Part shown: piece after piece, positions 1 to 9,631 of the stretch
Position numbering within the stretch: the stretch's first letter is position 1
How the letters are laid out: each line of letters opens with the position of its first letter
Assembly (NCBI RefSeq): GCF_049994905.1
Contig: NZ_CP188258.1
Location: 868,001-932,000, forward strand
Length of the DNA: 64,000 nucleotides
Reading direction: 5' to 3'
Source: Diaminobutyricibacter sp049994905
GTDB taxonomy: Bacteria; Actinomycetota; Actinomycetes; Actinomycetales; Microbacteriaceae
The notes under the pieces: model-generated
What the model saw: the letters and a program-made list of their open reading frames with translations, nothing else
Database searches by the model: none
What the model was told of the DNA's origin: nothing
Program-made: the position numbers and the translations under genes

Positions 1-737
1 GAATACGGCTGGGCTTTGACCCAGAACCGGCTGCGTCGCGCGACGTCGAGACTGATCTTGTAGGGGGTGGACTCGCATGCACTGACAATGATGCTGTCGT
101 CGTATGGGGAGGCTACGGGTCTCGCGTCGGGCTTGAATCGCCGTGTGAAGAAATCATTCCAGGACGTGAAGCCCCAGTACCGGTCGTCAGGGTCGTGCTC
201 GTACTGCGTCATGCCAACAACCTGTTGGGCTTGTGGAGATTTCCATCCGCTCTCGGACTCGTTCAGCACGTACAGTGAGTCCCGGCTGGTGAGGAATTGG
301 TGCCACGCATCCAACACCTTCTTCAACATGGTGTTGATCCGGGGGTCGCGGTAGGCGGCGAAGCCAGCCGTGGTGCCCATCGTCCAATCCAGGATCCCGG
401 CCAACGGGGTCGTGATCATCGAGCCTTCGCTGAACTCCGGCGCCAGCGTCAACACGTCATTGATGAGACGCAGCAGCTGGTCGACGCTTTCCAGATGGCG
501 CTTCCCGTACGGCTTCGACCTCGGCACTTCCTCAATCATCCGGGTCATATACATTCGCACAACGGGGTCGGTGTCGATCAACTCCCGGAACTCCACGATG
601 ACCGGGTGAAGTGCCGCCGCCTCCGCTCGTTCCTCTATGCGCCGCGTCCGGCCCTCAAGCCACGACTCGAGATCGTCCTGCTCCGACGGCAGCCAACCGC
701 CTCGCCGTTTCACGTCGTCACTCAATCCGTCAGCCAT
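1..737 (-). CDS. Phosphatidylserine decarboxylase-like protein, N-terminal part (runs off the left edge)
   Basis: About 245 residues are visible, starting at the ATG whose complement lies at 735-737 and staying open to base 1. The N-terminal ~170 residues are mostly helical and resemble the domain that precedes the catalytic region in the bacterial/fungal phosphatidylserine decarboxylase-like family. The stretch YWGFTSWNDFFTRRF, then RPV, then ACESTPY and FWVKAQPYS is the typical entry into the decarboxylase core. The LGST-type self-cleavage site that makes the pyruvoyl cofactor would lie outside the window, so activity cannot be judged. Family members decarboxylate phosphatidylserine or tryptophan-like substrates. 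Family assignment is fairly sure; the substrate is not. Confidence 0.75.
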   Translation of the reverse strand, partial: MADGLSDDVKRRGGWLPSEQDDLESWLEGRTRRIEERAEAAALHPVIVEFRELIDTDPVVRMYMTRMIEEVPRSKPYGKRHLESVDQLLRLINDVLTLAPEFSEGSMITTPLAGILDWTMGTTAGFAAYRDPRINTMLKKVLDAWHQFLTSRDSLYVLNESESGWKSPQAQQVVGMTQYEHDPDDRYWGFTSWNDFFTRRFKPDARPVASPYDDSIIVSACESTPYKISLDVARRSRFWVKAQPY

Positions 738-900
738 GGGCCCAGCGTAGGCGCGTCAAACGTCGCGTCAACCCTTCCAATCGACACGCTGCCCTGCTCC
801 GGTGAGTGGGGGCGCGCCTCGTTATTCAGGCGTTCACTTGTGGCGCGTAGGCTGGCCGAACCCTATCTTCACCTGACACGGCTGATCGGAGGATCTTTTC

Positions 901-2223
901 GTGAGTGCGGTGGGCGAGTCGGTCGAGGTCGATGGTGGTGGGCTTCGACCCTCCGTTCCGTGGTTCGAGCAGCGAAGGAACGTGCTCAGCGCGTTCGTCG
1001 GCTTGCATGCCATCTTTCTTGTCGCGCTCGGGCCGACCATTCTCACCGGAAGTGTTCTCGGGGACCTGCCGTTGTACCGGACCTGGGCGATCGACGCCCT
1101 GAACTACGGGCAATGGCCGGGAATTTCCGAATCATGGGTGTACCCGGTTGGTGCACTCGCCCCCATCCTCGCGGCTGCGATCGCCGGGCCACTCTTCTTC
1201 CAGCTGATCTGGTTCGTGATAATCACCGCGTTGAACGGTTGGTCGGTCCTCGTGCTGATCAGAGGAGAGTCGAGCGCAGGCTACCGTGCCGCGTGGTGGT
1301 GGATGCTGTTCCTGCTGTTGATGAGCCCGGTGGCCCTGTTGCGTCTGGAAGGTTTGACCGCGCCGCTCGTCGTCGTCGGACTGATCTGGCTGGCACGGCG
1401 CCCCCTGATCGCCGGAGTCCTGTTGGCGTTGGCCGCGTGGATCAAGGTGTGGCCGGCGGCCGTGGTGTTGGCCGCCACCATCGGACATCGCCGGCGCTGG
1501 CCAATGCTCGCGGCCGCTGCAGGCGTGACCGCGGGCATCGTCGCGACCGTCGCCGCGTTAGGCGGGCTACGGTTCGTGGCCGGGTTCGTGACCACCCAGG
1601 CGCAGCGGGGCCTTCAGCTGGAAGCGCCCGTGACGACGCCATGGTTGTGGATGGCGGACCTGGGCGCCCCGAACACGTACGTGTGGCAGAACAACCTTCT
1701 GAGCACCGAGGAGGTCAGCGGCCCCGGCGACAGTGTCGCTGTCACTGTGATGGGGTTCGCGATGCCGATCGCGCTCGCGCTGATCCTCGTACTCATGCTC
1801 TGGGTGCACCGCACAGTCGGAGCCCATCCGGGCCTGGCGCTCCTCGGTTCGCTGGCTCTGGTCACCGCACTCGTCGCCTTCAACAAGGTCGGGTCGCCCC
1901 AATACATACTCTGGATCGGCCCCGTCGTCGCGGTCGGCGTCATGGCCGACCCGCCCGGGTGGCGTGTCCCCTCCAGGCTGCTTCTAGCGATCGCGGGCCT
2001 GACCACGCTCATCTTCCCCATCCTCTACATGCCCCTCGTCGGCGGTGACATGGCGGCCGCCACCGTTCTGACCGTCCGCAACGCGCTACTCCTGGTCCTG
2101 CTGGGCTGGGCCATCGCCGGGCTCATCGCCCTGCGAAAAAGCCAAAGAGGCAGTAGTGCGACTTCTGCGGACAGTTCACGCGCGAGCGACGCACGTGTTG
2201 GGTTCGCCGGCTCCGACACCTGA
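901..2223 (+). CDS. GT87-type polytopic membrane glycosyltransferase (mannosyltransferase-like)
   Basis: This 440-residue protein has about ten hydrophobic segments and the layout of polyprenyl-phosphate-sugar-dependent GT87/DUF2029 mannosyltransferases. Those act at the actinobacterial plasma membrane in lipoglycan or cell-wall polysaccharide assembly. The first luminal loop carries an acidic residue (LGDLPLYRTWA), as expected for a GT-C enzyme, and the AWIKVWP stretch in the middle is typical of the family. The start is GTG at 901, with GGAGGATC immediately upstream. The gene stands alone and converges on the LCP gene. The sugar donor and acceptor cannot be told from sequence. Confidence 0.7.
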   Translation: MSAVGESVEVDGGGLRPSVPWFEQRRNVLSAFVGLHAIFLVALGPTILTGSVLGDLPLYRTWAIDALNYGQWPGISESWVYPVGALAPILAAAIAGPLFFQLIWFVIITALNGWSVLVLIRGESSAGYRAAWWWMLFLLLMSPVALLRLEGLTAPLVVVGLIWLARRPLIAGVLLALAAWIKVWPAAVVLAATIGHRRRWPMLAAAAGVTAGIVATVAALGGLRFVAGFVTTQAQRGLQLEAPVTTPWLWMADLGAPNTYVWQNNLLSTEEVSGPGDSVAVTVMGFAMPIALALILVLMLWVHRTVGAHPGLALLGSLALVTALVAFNKVGSPQYILWIGPVVAVGVMADPPGWRVPSRLLLAIAGLTTLIFPILYMPLVGGDMAAATVLTVRNALLLVLLGWAIAGLIALRKSQRGSSATSADSSRASDARVGFAGSDT

Positions 2224-2257
2224 GTCACCGGAGCTCCAGGTCGAGTGTCTTGCGGGA

Positions 2258-3844
2258 TCAGTTGATGCAGACCGTGGCGCTGTAGTTCTTGGCCGGCGAG
2301 CTCGGGGTCGGGGTCGTCGCCGGCGATCCGCCGCCCGCGGCCGCAGCTCCGCTGGTCGGGGCTGCGGGCATGATGCCGTCGTCGCCGAGCGTCACGGTGA
2401 CGCCCTTCACCGCGGAGGACTCCTGCACCGTTGCCCCCGACAGGTATGCGGCGACGGCCTTGGCCTGCGACTCCTGACCCGCCGGATACTGGATGAGCGT
2501 GGCCGCGCGGGTGGCGGCGTCGCCGGGCGTGCCGGTCTTGAATCCGGCTGCGGCCAGGGTCTGCGTCGCCTGGGTGGCGGCGCCGTTGGCGCTGCCACCG
2601 TTCAGCACGGTGACCATCACATCCGCAGGCTTCGCCGCGGTCGCCTTGTCGTAAGCGCTCGGTTGCGGCGGCGGACCGACCAGGCTCTGGATGAAGGCGG
2701 GCATCGCGGCCGTGTCCACCTCGACGATCGAGAGGTCCTGCCCGTTGACCGTGATGGTGGGGGTGCCCGCGATGGGGATGGTCGCCGACTGGATCTTGGC
2801 GCCGGTGAGGCTCTGCAGCTGGGTGGCCAGCGAGAGAAAGTTGAGGCCGGGGTCGGTCTCGAGTGAGCCGCTCACCGCATCCAGAACCTGGGTGAGTTTG
2901 CCCGGGTTGAGCAGAGTGCCGGCCGAAAGGAACTTGTGCGCCTCAACGGAGAGGAAATACTGCTGCCGCACGACCCGATCGAGGTCGCCCCGCGGCAGAC
3001 CGTGCCGCTGACGCACGAACGCCAGGGCCTGGTGCGCGTCGAGCGTCGAGACGCCCGCGGGAAAGTCGGCCTGGGAGTACGGGTCGTTCACCGCGTTGTT
3101 GAGGCAGACCTGGATGGGCCCCAGCGCGTTGGCGATGTCATAGAAGCCCAGCAGCGAGATGCGCACATAGTGGTCGATCGTGAGGCCGGTCAGGTTCTGC
3201 ACCGTCTGGATGAGTAGTCTCGCGCCCCCAGCGGAGTCACTTCCGTTGCTGCCGGTTCCGAGCGAGAACGCGGCGTTGAGCTTGTTCTTGCCGTGACCTG
3301 GAACGTCCACCCACGAGTCGCGGGGTAGGGAGATGAGGGTGGCCGACCGGCCGTCAGAGGGGATGTGCAGGATCATCATCGTGTCGGTGTTGGTTCCACC
3401 GCCGTCGGCCGTGGTTCCGAGCTGGTTGAGCTCGGCCTGCGAGGCGCCGTCGGGCCGATGGTCGTCGCCGACCAGGAGGATATTCTGGGCTGATCCGTCG
3501 AGGTCGTTTTTGGGCTTGTTCACCTGGGAGATGGCGTCGACGTGTTTCACGCCGTTGACGAAACGGAAGTAGCTGTAGGCCGCGTAGCCGCCGAGCACGA
3601 CCAGCACCGCCGCGAGTCCGAAGGCGGTCCAGGCGATGATGCGCTTGGTGCCGCGACGTTTGCCCGGCTTGCGTGGCCCACCGCCCTCGCTGGACCCTCC
3701 GGCTGGGCGACCCGAGCCGATTCCGTTGCCACCGCTGCCGCCGACACCGCTGCCGGCGGCAGCGGGAACGCGGCCGAAGATCTCGGTGGCCGGCTCGCGG
3801 TCGTAGCGGGGCTTCTCGGGTTGGGGGAAGGTCGGGCGTCGCAC
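2258..3844 (-). CDS. LytR-CpsA-Psr (LCP) family cell-wall glycopolymer ligase with C-terminal LytR_C domain
   Basis: A 528-residue protein. Residues 1-65 are a Gly/Pro-rich cytoplasmic tail ending in basic residues. A single membrane helix spans about 68-92, the extracellular LCP catalytic domain follows from about 115, and a LytR_C-like domain sits near 400-470. LCP hallmarks are visible: NILLVGDD near 117-125, TDTMMILHI, then SLPRDSWVDVPG, and a late FVRQRHGLPRGDLDRVVRQQ block with the conserved arginines. The family transfers undecaprenyl-linked glycopolymers (arabinogalactan, teichoic acid or similar) onto peptidoglycan. The C terminus is Ala/Pro/Thr-rich. The gene is monocistronic and convergent with the GT87 gene. 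Confidence 0.9.
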   Translation of the reverse strand: MRRPTFPQPEKPRYDREPATEIFGRVPAAAGSGVGGSGGNGIGSGRPAGGSSEGGGPRKPGKRRGTKRIIAWTAFGLAAVLVVLGGYAAYSYFRFVNGVKHVDAISQVNKPKNDLDGSAQNILLVGDDHRPDGASQAELNQLGTTADGGGTNTDTMMILHIPSDGRSATLISLPRDSWVDVPGHGKNKLNAAFSLGTGSNGSDSAGGARLLIQTVQNLTGLTIDHYVRISLLGFYDIANALGPIQVCLNNAVNDPYSQADFPAGVSTLDAHQALAFVRQRHGLPRGDLDRVVRQQYFLSVEAHKFLSAGTLLNPGKLTQVLDAVSGSLETDPGLNFLSLATQLQSLTGAKIQSATIPIAGTPTITVNGQDLSIVEVDTAAMPAFIQSLVGPPPQPSAYDKATAAKPADVMVTVLNGGSANGAATQATQTLAAAGFKTGTPGDAATRAATLIQYPAGQESQAKAVAAYLSGATVQESSAVKGVTVTLGDDGIMPAAPTSGAAAAGGGSPATTPTPSSPAKNYSATVCIN

Positions 3845-4023
3845 ACGGAAACGTTATGCGGTCGGTCCTGCGAATGGGCTGGCCAACGCGGTGGTTCTCC
3901 CGGAATCGTCAGCAGGCTCTCAGTCAAAGTGATCTCGCGTTCCCTCTTTATTGCTTCCTTGTGCGATTGACTGTCACCGAGCCATACTCAGTCGACGAAT
4001 CGCCTCCTTGTAGAAGGGTCGCC

Positions 4024-4992
4024 ATGCCAGAGGAAGCAGTCTTGGTCACCGTTGAGAACTTCGTCCGCGCGGAAACGGACATGATGTTCGACTCCATCGT
4101 GTCGGATGCTGGGGGAACGAACCGGTGGACCATCCGGCGGGAACCGACGCCGCTTGACCATCAGCCCATCATTCGGCTCAACCGCGACACGCTCTATAGC
4201 GGGATCGTGGTTGACGTGTCCCAGGGCGCGACGTTGACGCTGCCCGATGCCGCGGGGCGTTACGTATCGGCGATGGTGGTGAATCAGGATCACTACATCC
4301 CGCTGGTATTGCACGAGGCCGGCACATATGAGCTGACCGAAGCCGCCTGCGGAACTCCGTTCGTCATGGTTGGTGTGCGTATCCTTGTCGACCCGGAGGA
4401 TAGCGCAGACGTTGCCGAAGTGAATCGGCTGCAGGACCTGGTTGCGGTAACGTCCGTCGCGGGCGGCGGCTTCCACCACGAGACGTATGACGCCGCAAGC
4501 CACGCCGAGACTCGAGGCCATGTGCTCGCACTCGCGAAGGGGCTCCGGTCGTTCGCAGGTGCGTTCGGAGATCGCACAGAGACGGATACGCTGCACCATT
4601 TGCTCGGAGCGGCGGCAGGGTGGGGCGGCCTGCCGGAGAAGGAAGCGATATACCTCAATGTCGAGCCGAAGCTCCCCGCCGGCGACTACGCCGTGACCGT
4701 CAGGGACGTGCCGGTCGACGCGTTCTGGTCGATCTCGGTGTACAACGCGGACGGCTACTTCGAGCCGAACGACCGCCACATCAACACGGTCAACAGTGTG
4801 ACCGCCGAGCGGAATCCGGACGGGTCGACGACGGTGCGCTTCGGAACCGGCGACCTCCCGAACACGATCCCCGTGACCGATGGATGGAACTATCTGGTGC
4901 GCTTGTATCGTCCTCGCCCGCAAGCGCTCGACGGCAGCTGGTCGTTCCCCACCGTCGCCGATTCCGAGCTTGCGGATGGGGGCGCAGCATGA
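4024..4992 (+). CDS. DUF1254/DUF1214 domain protein (first of a tandem pair)
   Basis: A 322-residue protein, with the start chosen at the ATG at 4024 because a GAAG-type ribosome site precedes it. An N-terminal DUF1254-like region (FVRAETDMMFD, then LNRDTLYSGIVVD) is followed by a C-terminal DUF1214 region (FWSISVYNADGYF near 235-247 and the closing WNYLVRLYRPR). Function in this family is poorly defined; members often occur as pairs. The stop overlaps the next gene's start (ATGA), so translation is probably coupled. There is no signal peptide. It is shorter than its neighbour and lacks the long central insert. Confidence 0.75.
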   Translation: MPEEAVLVTVENFVRAETDMMFDSIVSDAGGTNRWTIRREPTPLDHQPIIRLNRDTLYSGIVVDVSQGATLTLPDAAGRYVSAMVVNQDHYIPLVLHEAGTYELTEAACGTPFVMVGVRILVDPEDSADVAEVNRLQDLVAVTSVAGGGFHHETYDAASHAETRGHVLALAKGLRSFAGAFGDRTETDTLHHLLGAAAGWGGLPEKEAIYLNVEPKLPAGDYAVTVRDVPVDAFWSISVYNADGYFEPNDRHINTVNSVTAERNPDGSTTVRFGTGDLPNTIPVTDGWNYLVRLYRPRPQALDGSWSFPTVADSELADGGAA

Positions 4993-6323
4993 CTGACCCC
5001 CTCGACGATCTCGCACGCACGGCGTACCTGTTCGGGTTCCCGCTCGTGTTCAACCTCGACCAGGTCGCCCGGTACGTCACGACGGGTATCGGCAAGAATC
5101 CTGCAGCGGACTGGAACTCGTTCAGCCATGCACGCTCCCTCGCCGGACCGAGCGACACCTTCGTCACGATCAACAACGACACGGTCTACTCGATGGCGCA
5201 GCTCGACCTCGGAGTCGGCCCCATTCTGTTGGACGTCCCTGAAACGGCGGGACGATACTTTGTTCTGCAGTTCGTCAGCGCGTGGACGGACAACTTCGCC
5301 TATATCGGACACCGAGCTACCGGCACCCACGCAGGACGGTACCTGCTGGTCCCACCGGGCTGGACGGGCGAGGCGTCGGCCGGCCACACCATCGTTCGTG
5401 TGCCCACCCGCATCGCCTCGATCGTCGGCCGGTGGGCAGTCGCCGGCGATGACGACCTCCCGGCCGTGCACGCATTGCAGGACGCCACGAGACTGACACC
5501 GCTCGATAGCACCGCGGTGCCCGCGGGGCTCCCGGAATACGCGGCGGCCGATTCCGAACCACTCACCTTCTGGGAGAAATACCGCGCTTGGAGCGATACC
5601 ATACCGCCGGCGCCGCGCGACCACGAGCTGCAACACTCCTTCGCACAACTTGGACTCACCGGTGCTGGCGGGGAGCTCCAGAAGGAGGCGCTGAATGCTG
5701 GATACGCGGCCGGCCGGGAACTCCTCGATGAGTTGCTGGCCTCAGGCGGGGGCAACGCTCTCGTCAACGGATGGAACCTCACCTACCACTCTTTCGACTA
5801 CAACCTCGACTACTTCGAGGTCGGCTCGCTCGACGAACCCCAGTTCAAGATCGAGGATCCCCAGCAACGGCTCGTGCAACGCGCCGGCGCAGCGCTCGGC
5901 GGGTTGTGGGGCAACCAAGCCTTCGAGGCGGCCTATATTGCCACCTACCTCGACAACACCGGGGAGCAACTCAGCGGTGAACACACCTACGAGCTCCACC
6001 TGAACCCGACCCCACCCGTCGGCGCATTCTGGTCACTGACCATGTACGACGTGCCCGACTACTATCTCGTCGATAATCCGATCGACCGATACTCCATCGG
6101 CGACCGCACACCCGGCCTGGTCCCCGAGGTAGACGGCTCGCTCGTCCTCACGATCTCGCATCTCGAGCCGCTCGATGCGAAGGCACGAGCGAACTGGCTC
6201 CCCGCCCCCGCCGGAGCGTTCCGTCCCGTGCTTCGAATGTATGAGCCGGCTCCGGCCGTGCTGAGCCGTGAGTTCCTCGTACCGGCAATTCAGAAGATCG
6301 GGCGCGGAGATGATCGCGTGTGA
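4989..6323 (+). CDS. DUF1254 and DUF1214 domain protein (second of a tandem pair)
   Basis: A 444-residue cytoplasmic-looking protein, full length for the two-domain family. DUF1254 occupies roughly residues 10-150 (YLFGFPLVFNLDQ, then TINNDTVYSMAQLDL). DUF1214 occupies roughly 310-430 (FWSLTMYDVPDYYLVDN and YSIGDRTPGL). It shares ancestry with the preceding gene and overlaps it by 4 nt, so the two are one transcription unit. No metal-binding or nucleotide-binding motif is obvious and no biochemical role can be assigned. The pairing of a short and a long paralogue suggests a heteromer, which is inference. Confidence 0.8.
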   Translation: MTDPLDDLARTAYLFGFPLVFNLDQVARYVTTGIGKNPAADWNSFSHARSLAGPSDTFVTINNDTVYSMAQLDLGVGPILLDVPETAGRYFVLQFVSAWTDNFAYIGHRATGTHAGRYLLVPPGWTGEASAGHTIVRVPTRIASIVGRWAVAGDDDLPAVHALQDATRLTPLDSTAVPAGLPEYAAADSEPLTFWEKYRAWSDTIPPAPRDHELQHSFAQLGLTGAGGELQKEALNAGYAAGRELLDELLASGGGNALVNGWNLTYHSFDYNLDYFEVGSLDEPQFKIEDPQQRLVQRAGAALGGLWGNQAFEAAYIATYLDNTGEQLSGEHTYELHLNPTPPVGAFWSLTMYDVPDYYLVDNPIDRYSIGDRTPGLVPEVDGSLVLTISHLEPLDAKARANWLPAPAGAFRPVLRMYEPAPAVLSREFLVPAIQKIGRGDDRV

Positions 6324-6377
6324 ACACGGAGCGCCATTCGCGTCGCCGTTAAGCTCTCCTGCTGCAGACGCCCTTGC

Positions 6378-7010
6378 TTACTGGCCCTGGGGCTGATCGC
6401 CGACGGTGGTGGCGGCGCGGGGAACGTGCCAGTGGAATCGTAGGGACAGCACGCGGAAGACAAATACCAGTATCGCGACGAACAGTTGCGCGAGTGCGCT
6501 GTATCGTCCGATGGACCAAAGGATGGCGATCAGCGATGCGCCCACGATCGCGGGAACGGCGTAGAGGTCTTTCGGGTTGAATAGTTGGGGGTCGCGGTTG
6601 GCAACGACATCGCGTAACAGCCCTCCGCCCACTCCCGTTGTGACTCCGAGGATTGCGGCCCCAGGAAGATTCATACCGGCATGGAGTGCGGTGACCGTCC
6701 CTGTCGTGCAGAAAAGCGCGAGGCCTCCCGCGTCGAACAGGAGAAGCGTTCGGGGGAATCGCTCGACGCCGTGGGCCAGGAAATACACGAATAATGCGGC
6801 CGCGATGGGAGGGATAAGATGCACGGGCTGAGCGAACGCGGCCGGTGGAACTCCGAGGATGAGGTCTCGGATGATGCCGCCTCCGAGGCCGGTGAGCGCG
6901 CCCAACAGTAGCGATCCGATGATGTCGTACCCTCGCCGCGTCGCGACCATGCAGCCCGAAATCGCGAAGAAGAATGTGCCCGCCAGGTCGGCGACCAGCG
7001 ACCAGTCCAT
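6378..7010 (-). CDS. TRIC/UPF0126-type cation channel family membrane protein
   Basis: A 210-residue protein with about seven membrane helices arranged as an internal repeat. The glycine-rich motif appears twice: ALTGLGGGIIRDLILG near 38-53 and GVTTGVGGGLLRDVV near 122-136. These GGG-RD motifs define the prokaryotic trimeric intracellular cation channel (UPF0126, YvcA/YadS-like) family, whose homologues form K+-permeable trimers. Some members have been proposed to transport glycine. The gene stands alone, convergent with the DUF1254 pair. The C terminus is soluble and Gln-rich. Confidence 0.85.
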   Translation of the reverse strand: MDWSLVADLAGTFFFAISGCMVATRRGYDIIGSLLLGALTGLGGGIIRDLILGVPPAAFAQPVHLIPPIAAALFVYFLAHGVERFPRTLLLFDAGGLALFCTTGTVTALHAGMNLPGAAILGVTTGVGGGLLRDVVANRDPQLFNPKDLYAVPAIVGASLIAILWSIGRYSALAQLFVAILVFVFRVLSLRFHWHVPRAATTVGDQPQGQ

Positions 7011-7148
7011 GTCTTGCCGCCTTTCGTCTTATGTGGGGCCAAGCCTATGGCGGCCGCTCACGACGGCTCGGCGACGCCAACAAACGTCAGACCACTCGAT
7101 TGCGCCGGAGGTCTAACCTGCCGAGTGCTTTGGGTCTAGATTGCGCTC

Positions 7149-7481
7149 ATGATCGAACATTCAAAGAACCACCAGGACAGGCTTCCTCAGGGAGAACAAC
7201 CGATCACGGAAGTGGAAGCCGATCGATTGGATGAGGACGGCCGCCATGCCGGATGGCTTGTTCTCACACCGAACAGGATCATCTTCATCGACGACGAGCA
7301 CGACAGCGGGCGCCACGACGACGACATCGATCACATCGATTTTCAGGGTGCCGACCTGACGGGTGACGAGACTGTCGGCACTTTGGCGATCAGCTGGAGC
7401 GATCAGGGGAAGGTCTACGAGGGCAGCACCATTGAGCTCAGAGCCTTCAAAGCTGCGATCGAGGACCAGTTGAACCCGTAG
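7149..7481 (+). CDS. Hypothetical 110-residue acidic protein
   Basis: A small, very acidic, soluble protein with many Asp/Glu/His residues, including runs such as DDEHDSGRHDDDIDHIDF. The central GWLVLTPNRIIFIDDEH resembles the beta-strand pattern of bacterial PH-like (bPH) modules that read out as 'level/act as sensor' domains, but the match is only impressionistic. There is no signal peptide or membrane segment. It lies 58 nt before the M20 hydrolase on the same strand and could be cotranscribed with it. Function unknown. Confidence 0.55.
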   Translation: MIEHSKNHQDRLPQGEQPITEVEADRLDEDGRHAGWLVLTPNRIIFIDDEHDSGRHDDDIDHIDFQGADLTGDETVGTLAISWSDQGKVYEGSTIELRAFKAAIEDQLNP

Positions 7482-7539
7482 CTGGACACGGGCGCCCGCG
7501 ACATTGGTCGTGCGGCGGCACCGGGAGGAGGAGCGATCG

Positions 7540-8811
7540 ATGGACGAGAAAGACTCAGCCGCGAAGACTGTGCTTGCTGGCCAGTCGCAGATCAGAGGCT
7601 GGCAGGAAGAGCTTTATAAGACGGTGCACCAGCATCCGGAACTCGGCCATCAAGAGGTGAAGACGGCCGCGGCGGTCGTCGATGCCCTGCGGGGCTTTGG
7701 TTTCGACGTGCAGGAGAAGATCGGGTCGACCGGTGTCGTCGGAATCCTGAAGAACGGCGACGGTCCGACTGTGCTCATGCGGGCGGACATGGACGCCTTA
7801 CCGGTTGCCGAGACCACCGGACTGCCATACGCGAGTACCGTGCACGCGACCGACGGGAACGGGGAAGATGTGCCCGTCATGCACGCGTGCGGTCACGACG
7901 CCCATGTCGCTTGTCTGCTCGGTGCGGCGCGATTGTTGGCGGAGAAGAAGGATGTCTGGCATGGCACCTACATTGCCCTGTTCCAGCCGGCGGAGGAACT
8001 CGCCGATGGTGCGGAGGTGATGCTGAAGGGCGGCCTCGTGAAGATGATCCCGCATCCGGATGTTGCTCTGGCCCAGCATGTACTTCCCTTTCCCGCCGGC
8101 CGTGTCGGCACGAGACCCGGCGCGTTTCTCTCCAGCGGCGACAGCATGCGCGTAACAGTGTGGGGCCGCGGCAGCCACGGGTCGATGCCGCAGCTCTCCG
8201 TAGACCCGGTGGTACTCGCCTCGATGATCGTCGTGCGTTTGCAGGGCATCGTCGCCCGGGAGATCACGCCGGGCGAATTCGCGGTCGTCACCGTTGGACG
8301 GATCGCGGGCGGTTCGAAGAGCAACATCATCTCCGATCATGCCGTGCTCGAATTGAACATCCGCACCTTCAGTGAGAGCACCCGAATGACCATCGTGAAC
8401 GCCATCCATCGCATCGTCGAAGGGGAATGCACGACCTCCGGCTCCCCGAAACCGCCCGAGTTCGAGCTCTACGACCACTACCCGGTCACCAACAACGACT
8501 CGGATACGACCGCGACCGTCGCGGGCGCATTCGCGCAGTATTTCGGCGACCAGGCGTTCACCATCGAGAGGCAGTCGGCGAGCGAGGACTTCAGCGAGAT
8601 CCCCGACGCCCTCGGGGTGCCGTACTGCTATTGGGGGGTGGGCTGCATCGACCCGGACCTGTACGCAAAAGCCGAAGCCGCAGGAACCGTGTCCACGGAC
8701 ATCCCGGCCAACCATTCGCCGAATTTCGCCCCTGTGATCGAACCGACACTCGAAACGGGAACAGCCGCAGCGGTCGTCGCCGCGATGGCGTGGCTTGGCA
8801 CTGACCACTGA
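7540..8811 (+). CDS. M20-family amidohydrolase (N-acyl amino acid / hippurate hydrolase type)
   Basis: A 423-residue zinc amidohydrolase. The start at 7540 is chosen over the longer frame because a GGGAGGAGGAG ribosome site ends seven bases upstream. The M20D metal-ligand pattern is present: MRADMDALPV near residue 90, HACGHDAH near 115-122, PAEE near 150, and HSPNFAP near the C terminus. The dimerisation (lid) domain sits in the middle, around GSHGSMPQ. The SEDFSEIP block is the usual C-terminal ligand region. Family members cleave N-acyl amino acids, hippurate or auxin-type conjugates in the cytoplasm. The exact substrate cannot be told. Confidence 0.88.
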   Translation: MDEKDSAAKTVLAGQSQIRGWQEELYKTVHQHPELGHQEVKTAAAVVDALRGFGFDVQEKIGSTGVVGILKNGDGPTVLMRADMDALPVAETTGLPYASTVHATDGNGEDVPVMHACGHDAHVACLLGAARLLAEKKDVWHGTYIALFQPAEELADGAEVMLKGGLVKMIPHPDVALAQHVLPFPAGRVGTRPGAFLSSGDSMRVTVWGRGSHGSMPQLSVDPVVLASMIVVRLQGIVAREITPGEFAVVTVGRIAGGSKSNIISDHAVLELNIRTFSESTRMTIVNAIHRIVEGECTTSGSPKPPEFELYDHYPVTNNDSDTTATVAGAFAQYFGDQAFTIERQSASEDFSEIPDALGVPYCYWGVGCIDPDLYAKAEAAGTVSTDIPANHSPNFAPVIEPTLETGTAAAVVAAMAWLGTDH

Positions 8812-8928
8812 CTGTGTCGTCATCCCCTGGAGGTCGTGAGCCGTGATCTTCGTCGGCGGATTATGGTCGGACCACGCGTTTCCGAAGACATCGCATCCCG
8901 GGTTCGTCGGCGCAGCTACCGTGGTGTC

Positions 8929-9549
8929 ATGACAGGGAGCCGAAGCGGGATGGTCGCAGCGGTGGTTGTCGTCGTCGCCGCCGTGATACTGGTGACAATA
9001 GATGCAGTGAACAGCGATTTTCGCGAGTGGTGGGTAGCCCACGCGTTCACGACGTCGATTGTCGGGGGACTTCTCGTGTTGGCATTGACACTTCTTGTCG
9101 TCAATCAGATTCTGAACTTTCGCCAAGTTCGGTCTCGGGCGCAGGCGACGGCAGCTCAGGCCGCGATTCTCCTGAATCAGGCCCGCCGTGCCACTGACGC
9201 GGTTCACGCCGCGCTTCAGAAGAGTTCAGATCGAGATGCCGCATCCGATGAAGTTCGCACCTATATGACGATGGTTTTCATCGGGGCACCAGTGTTGATC
9301 GGTACCTCCGTTCCTCGTGCTTTCCTGGAGCAGGCTCAATGGCTCGGTGCCCTCTTGGGCCGCGCTCTGAATCCGGCGATGCAAGGGGTAACGCCGGCGG
9401 AAATCTTTGGGGCGCTTGAGGAACTCAAGACCCTGGCGAACCCGCTCTTGCAAAAACTGAGCCACTCGGAGCGCAATGCAGTCGGTGCGGGGCAAAGTTC
9501 AGCCCCGGATGGTGCCGAAGCCACTACAGCGCCGAACGCAGATCATTGA
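8929..9549 (+). CDS. Hypothetical two-helix membrane protein
   Basis: The ATG at 8929 gives 206 residues; an upstream in-frame GTG at 8836 would add 31 Arg-rich residues and seems less likely. Two hydrophobic helices lie at about residues 7-25 and 42-64. A long, probably coiled cytoplasmic domain rich in Ala, Gln and Arg follows (QVRSRAQATAAQAA), then a second helical region. No enzymatic motif is visible. It could be a small membrane-anchored scaffold. No operon partner is evident. Confidence 0.6.
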   Translation: MTGSRSGMVAAVVVVVAAVILVTIDAVNSDFREWWVAHAFTTSIVGGLLVLALTLLVVNQILNFRQVRSRAQATAAQAAILLNQARRATDAVHAALQKSSDRDAASDEVRTYMTMVFIGAPVLIGTSVPRAFLEQAQWLGALLGRALNPAMQGVTPAEIFGALEELKTLANPLLQKLSHSERNAVGAGQSSAPDGAEATTAPNADH

Positions 9550-9631
9550 TCGGATGCTGGGCGCCGGTTGACTCCGCCAGGCCAGAAGCTGAGGATGACT
9601 GGGCGCTGCACGCGGCACGCCGTCCCGCGGT

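Noticed and set aside
7798..9207. 469-codon minus-strand frame
   Set aside because: It is antisense to the M20 hydrolase and the membrane protein gene. It has Arg/His-rich composition and no family resemblance.
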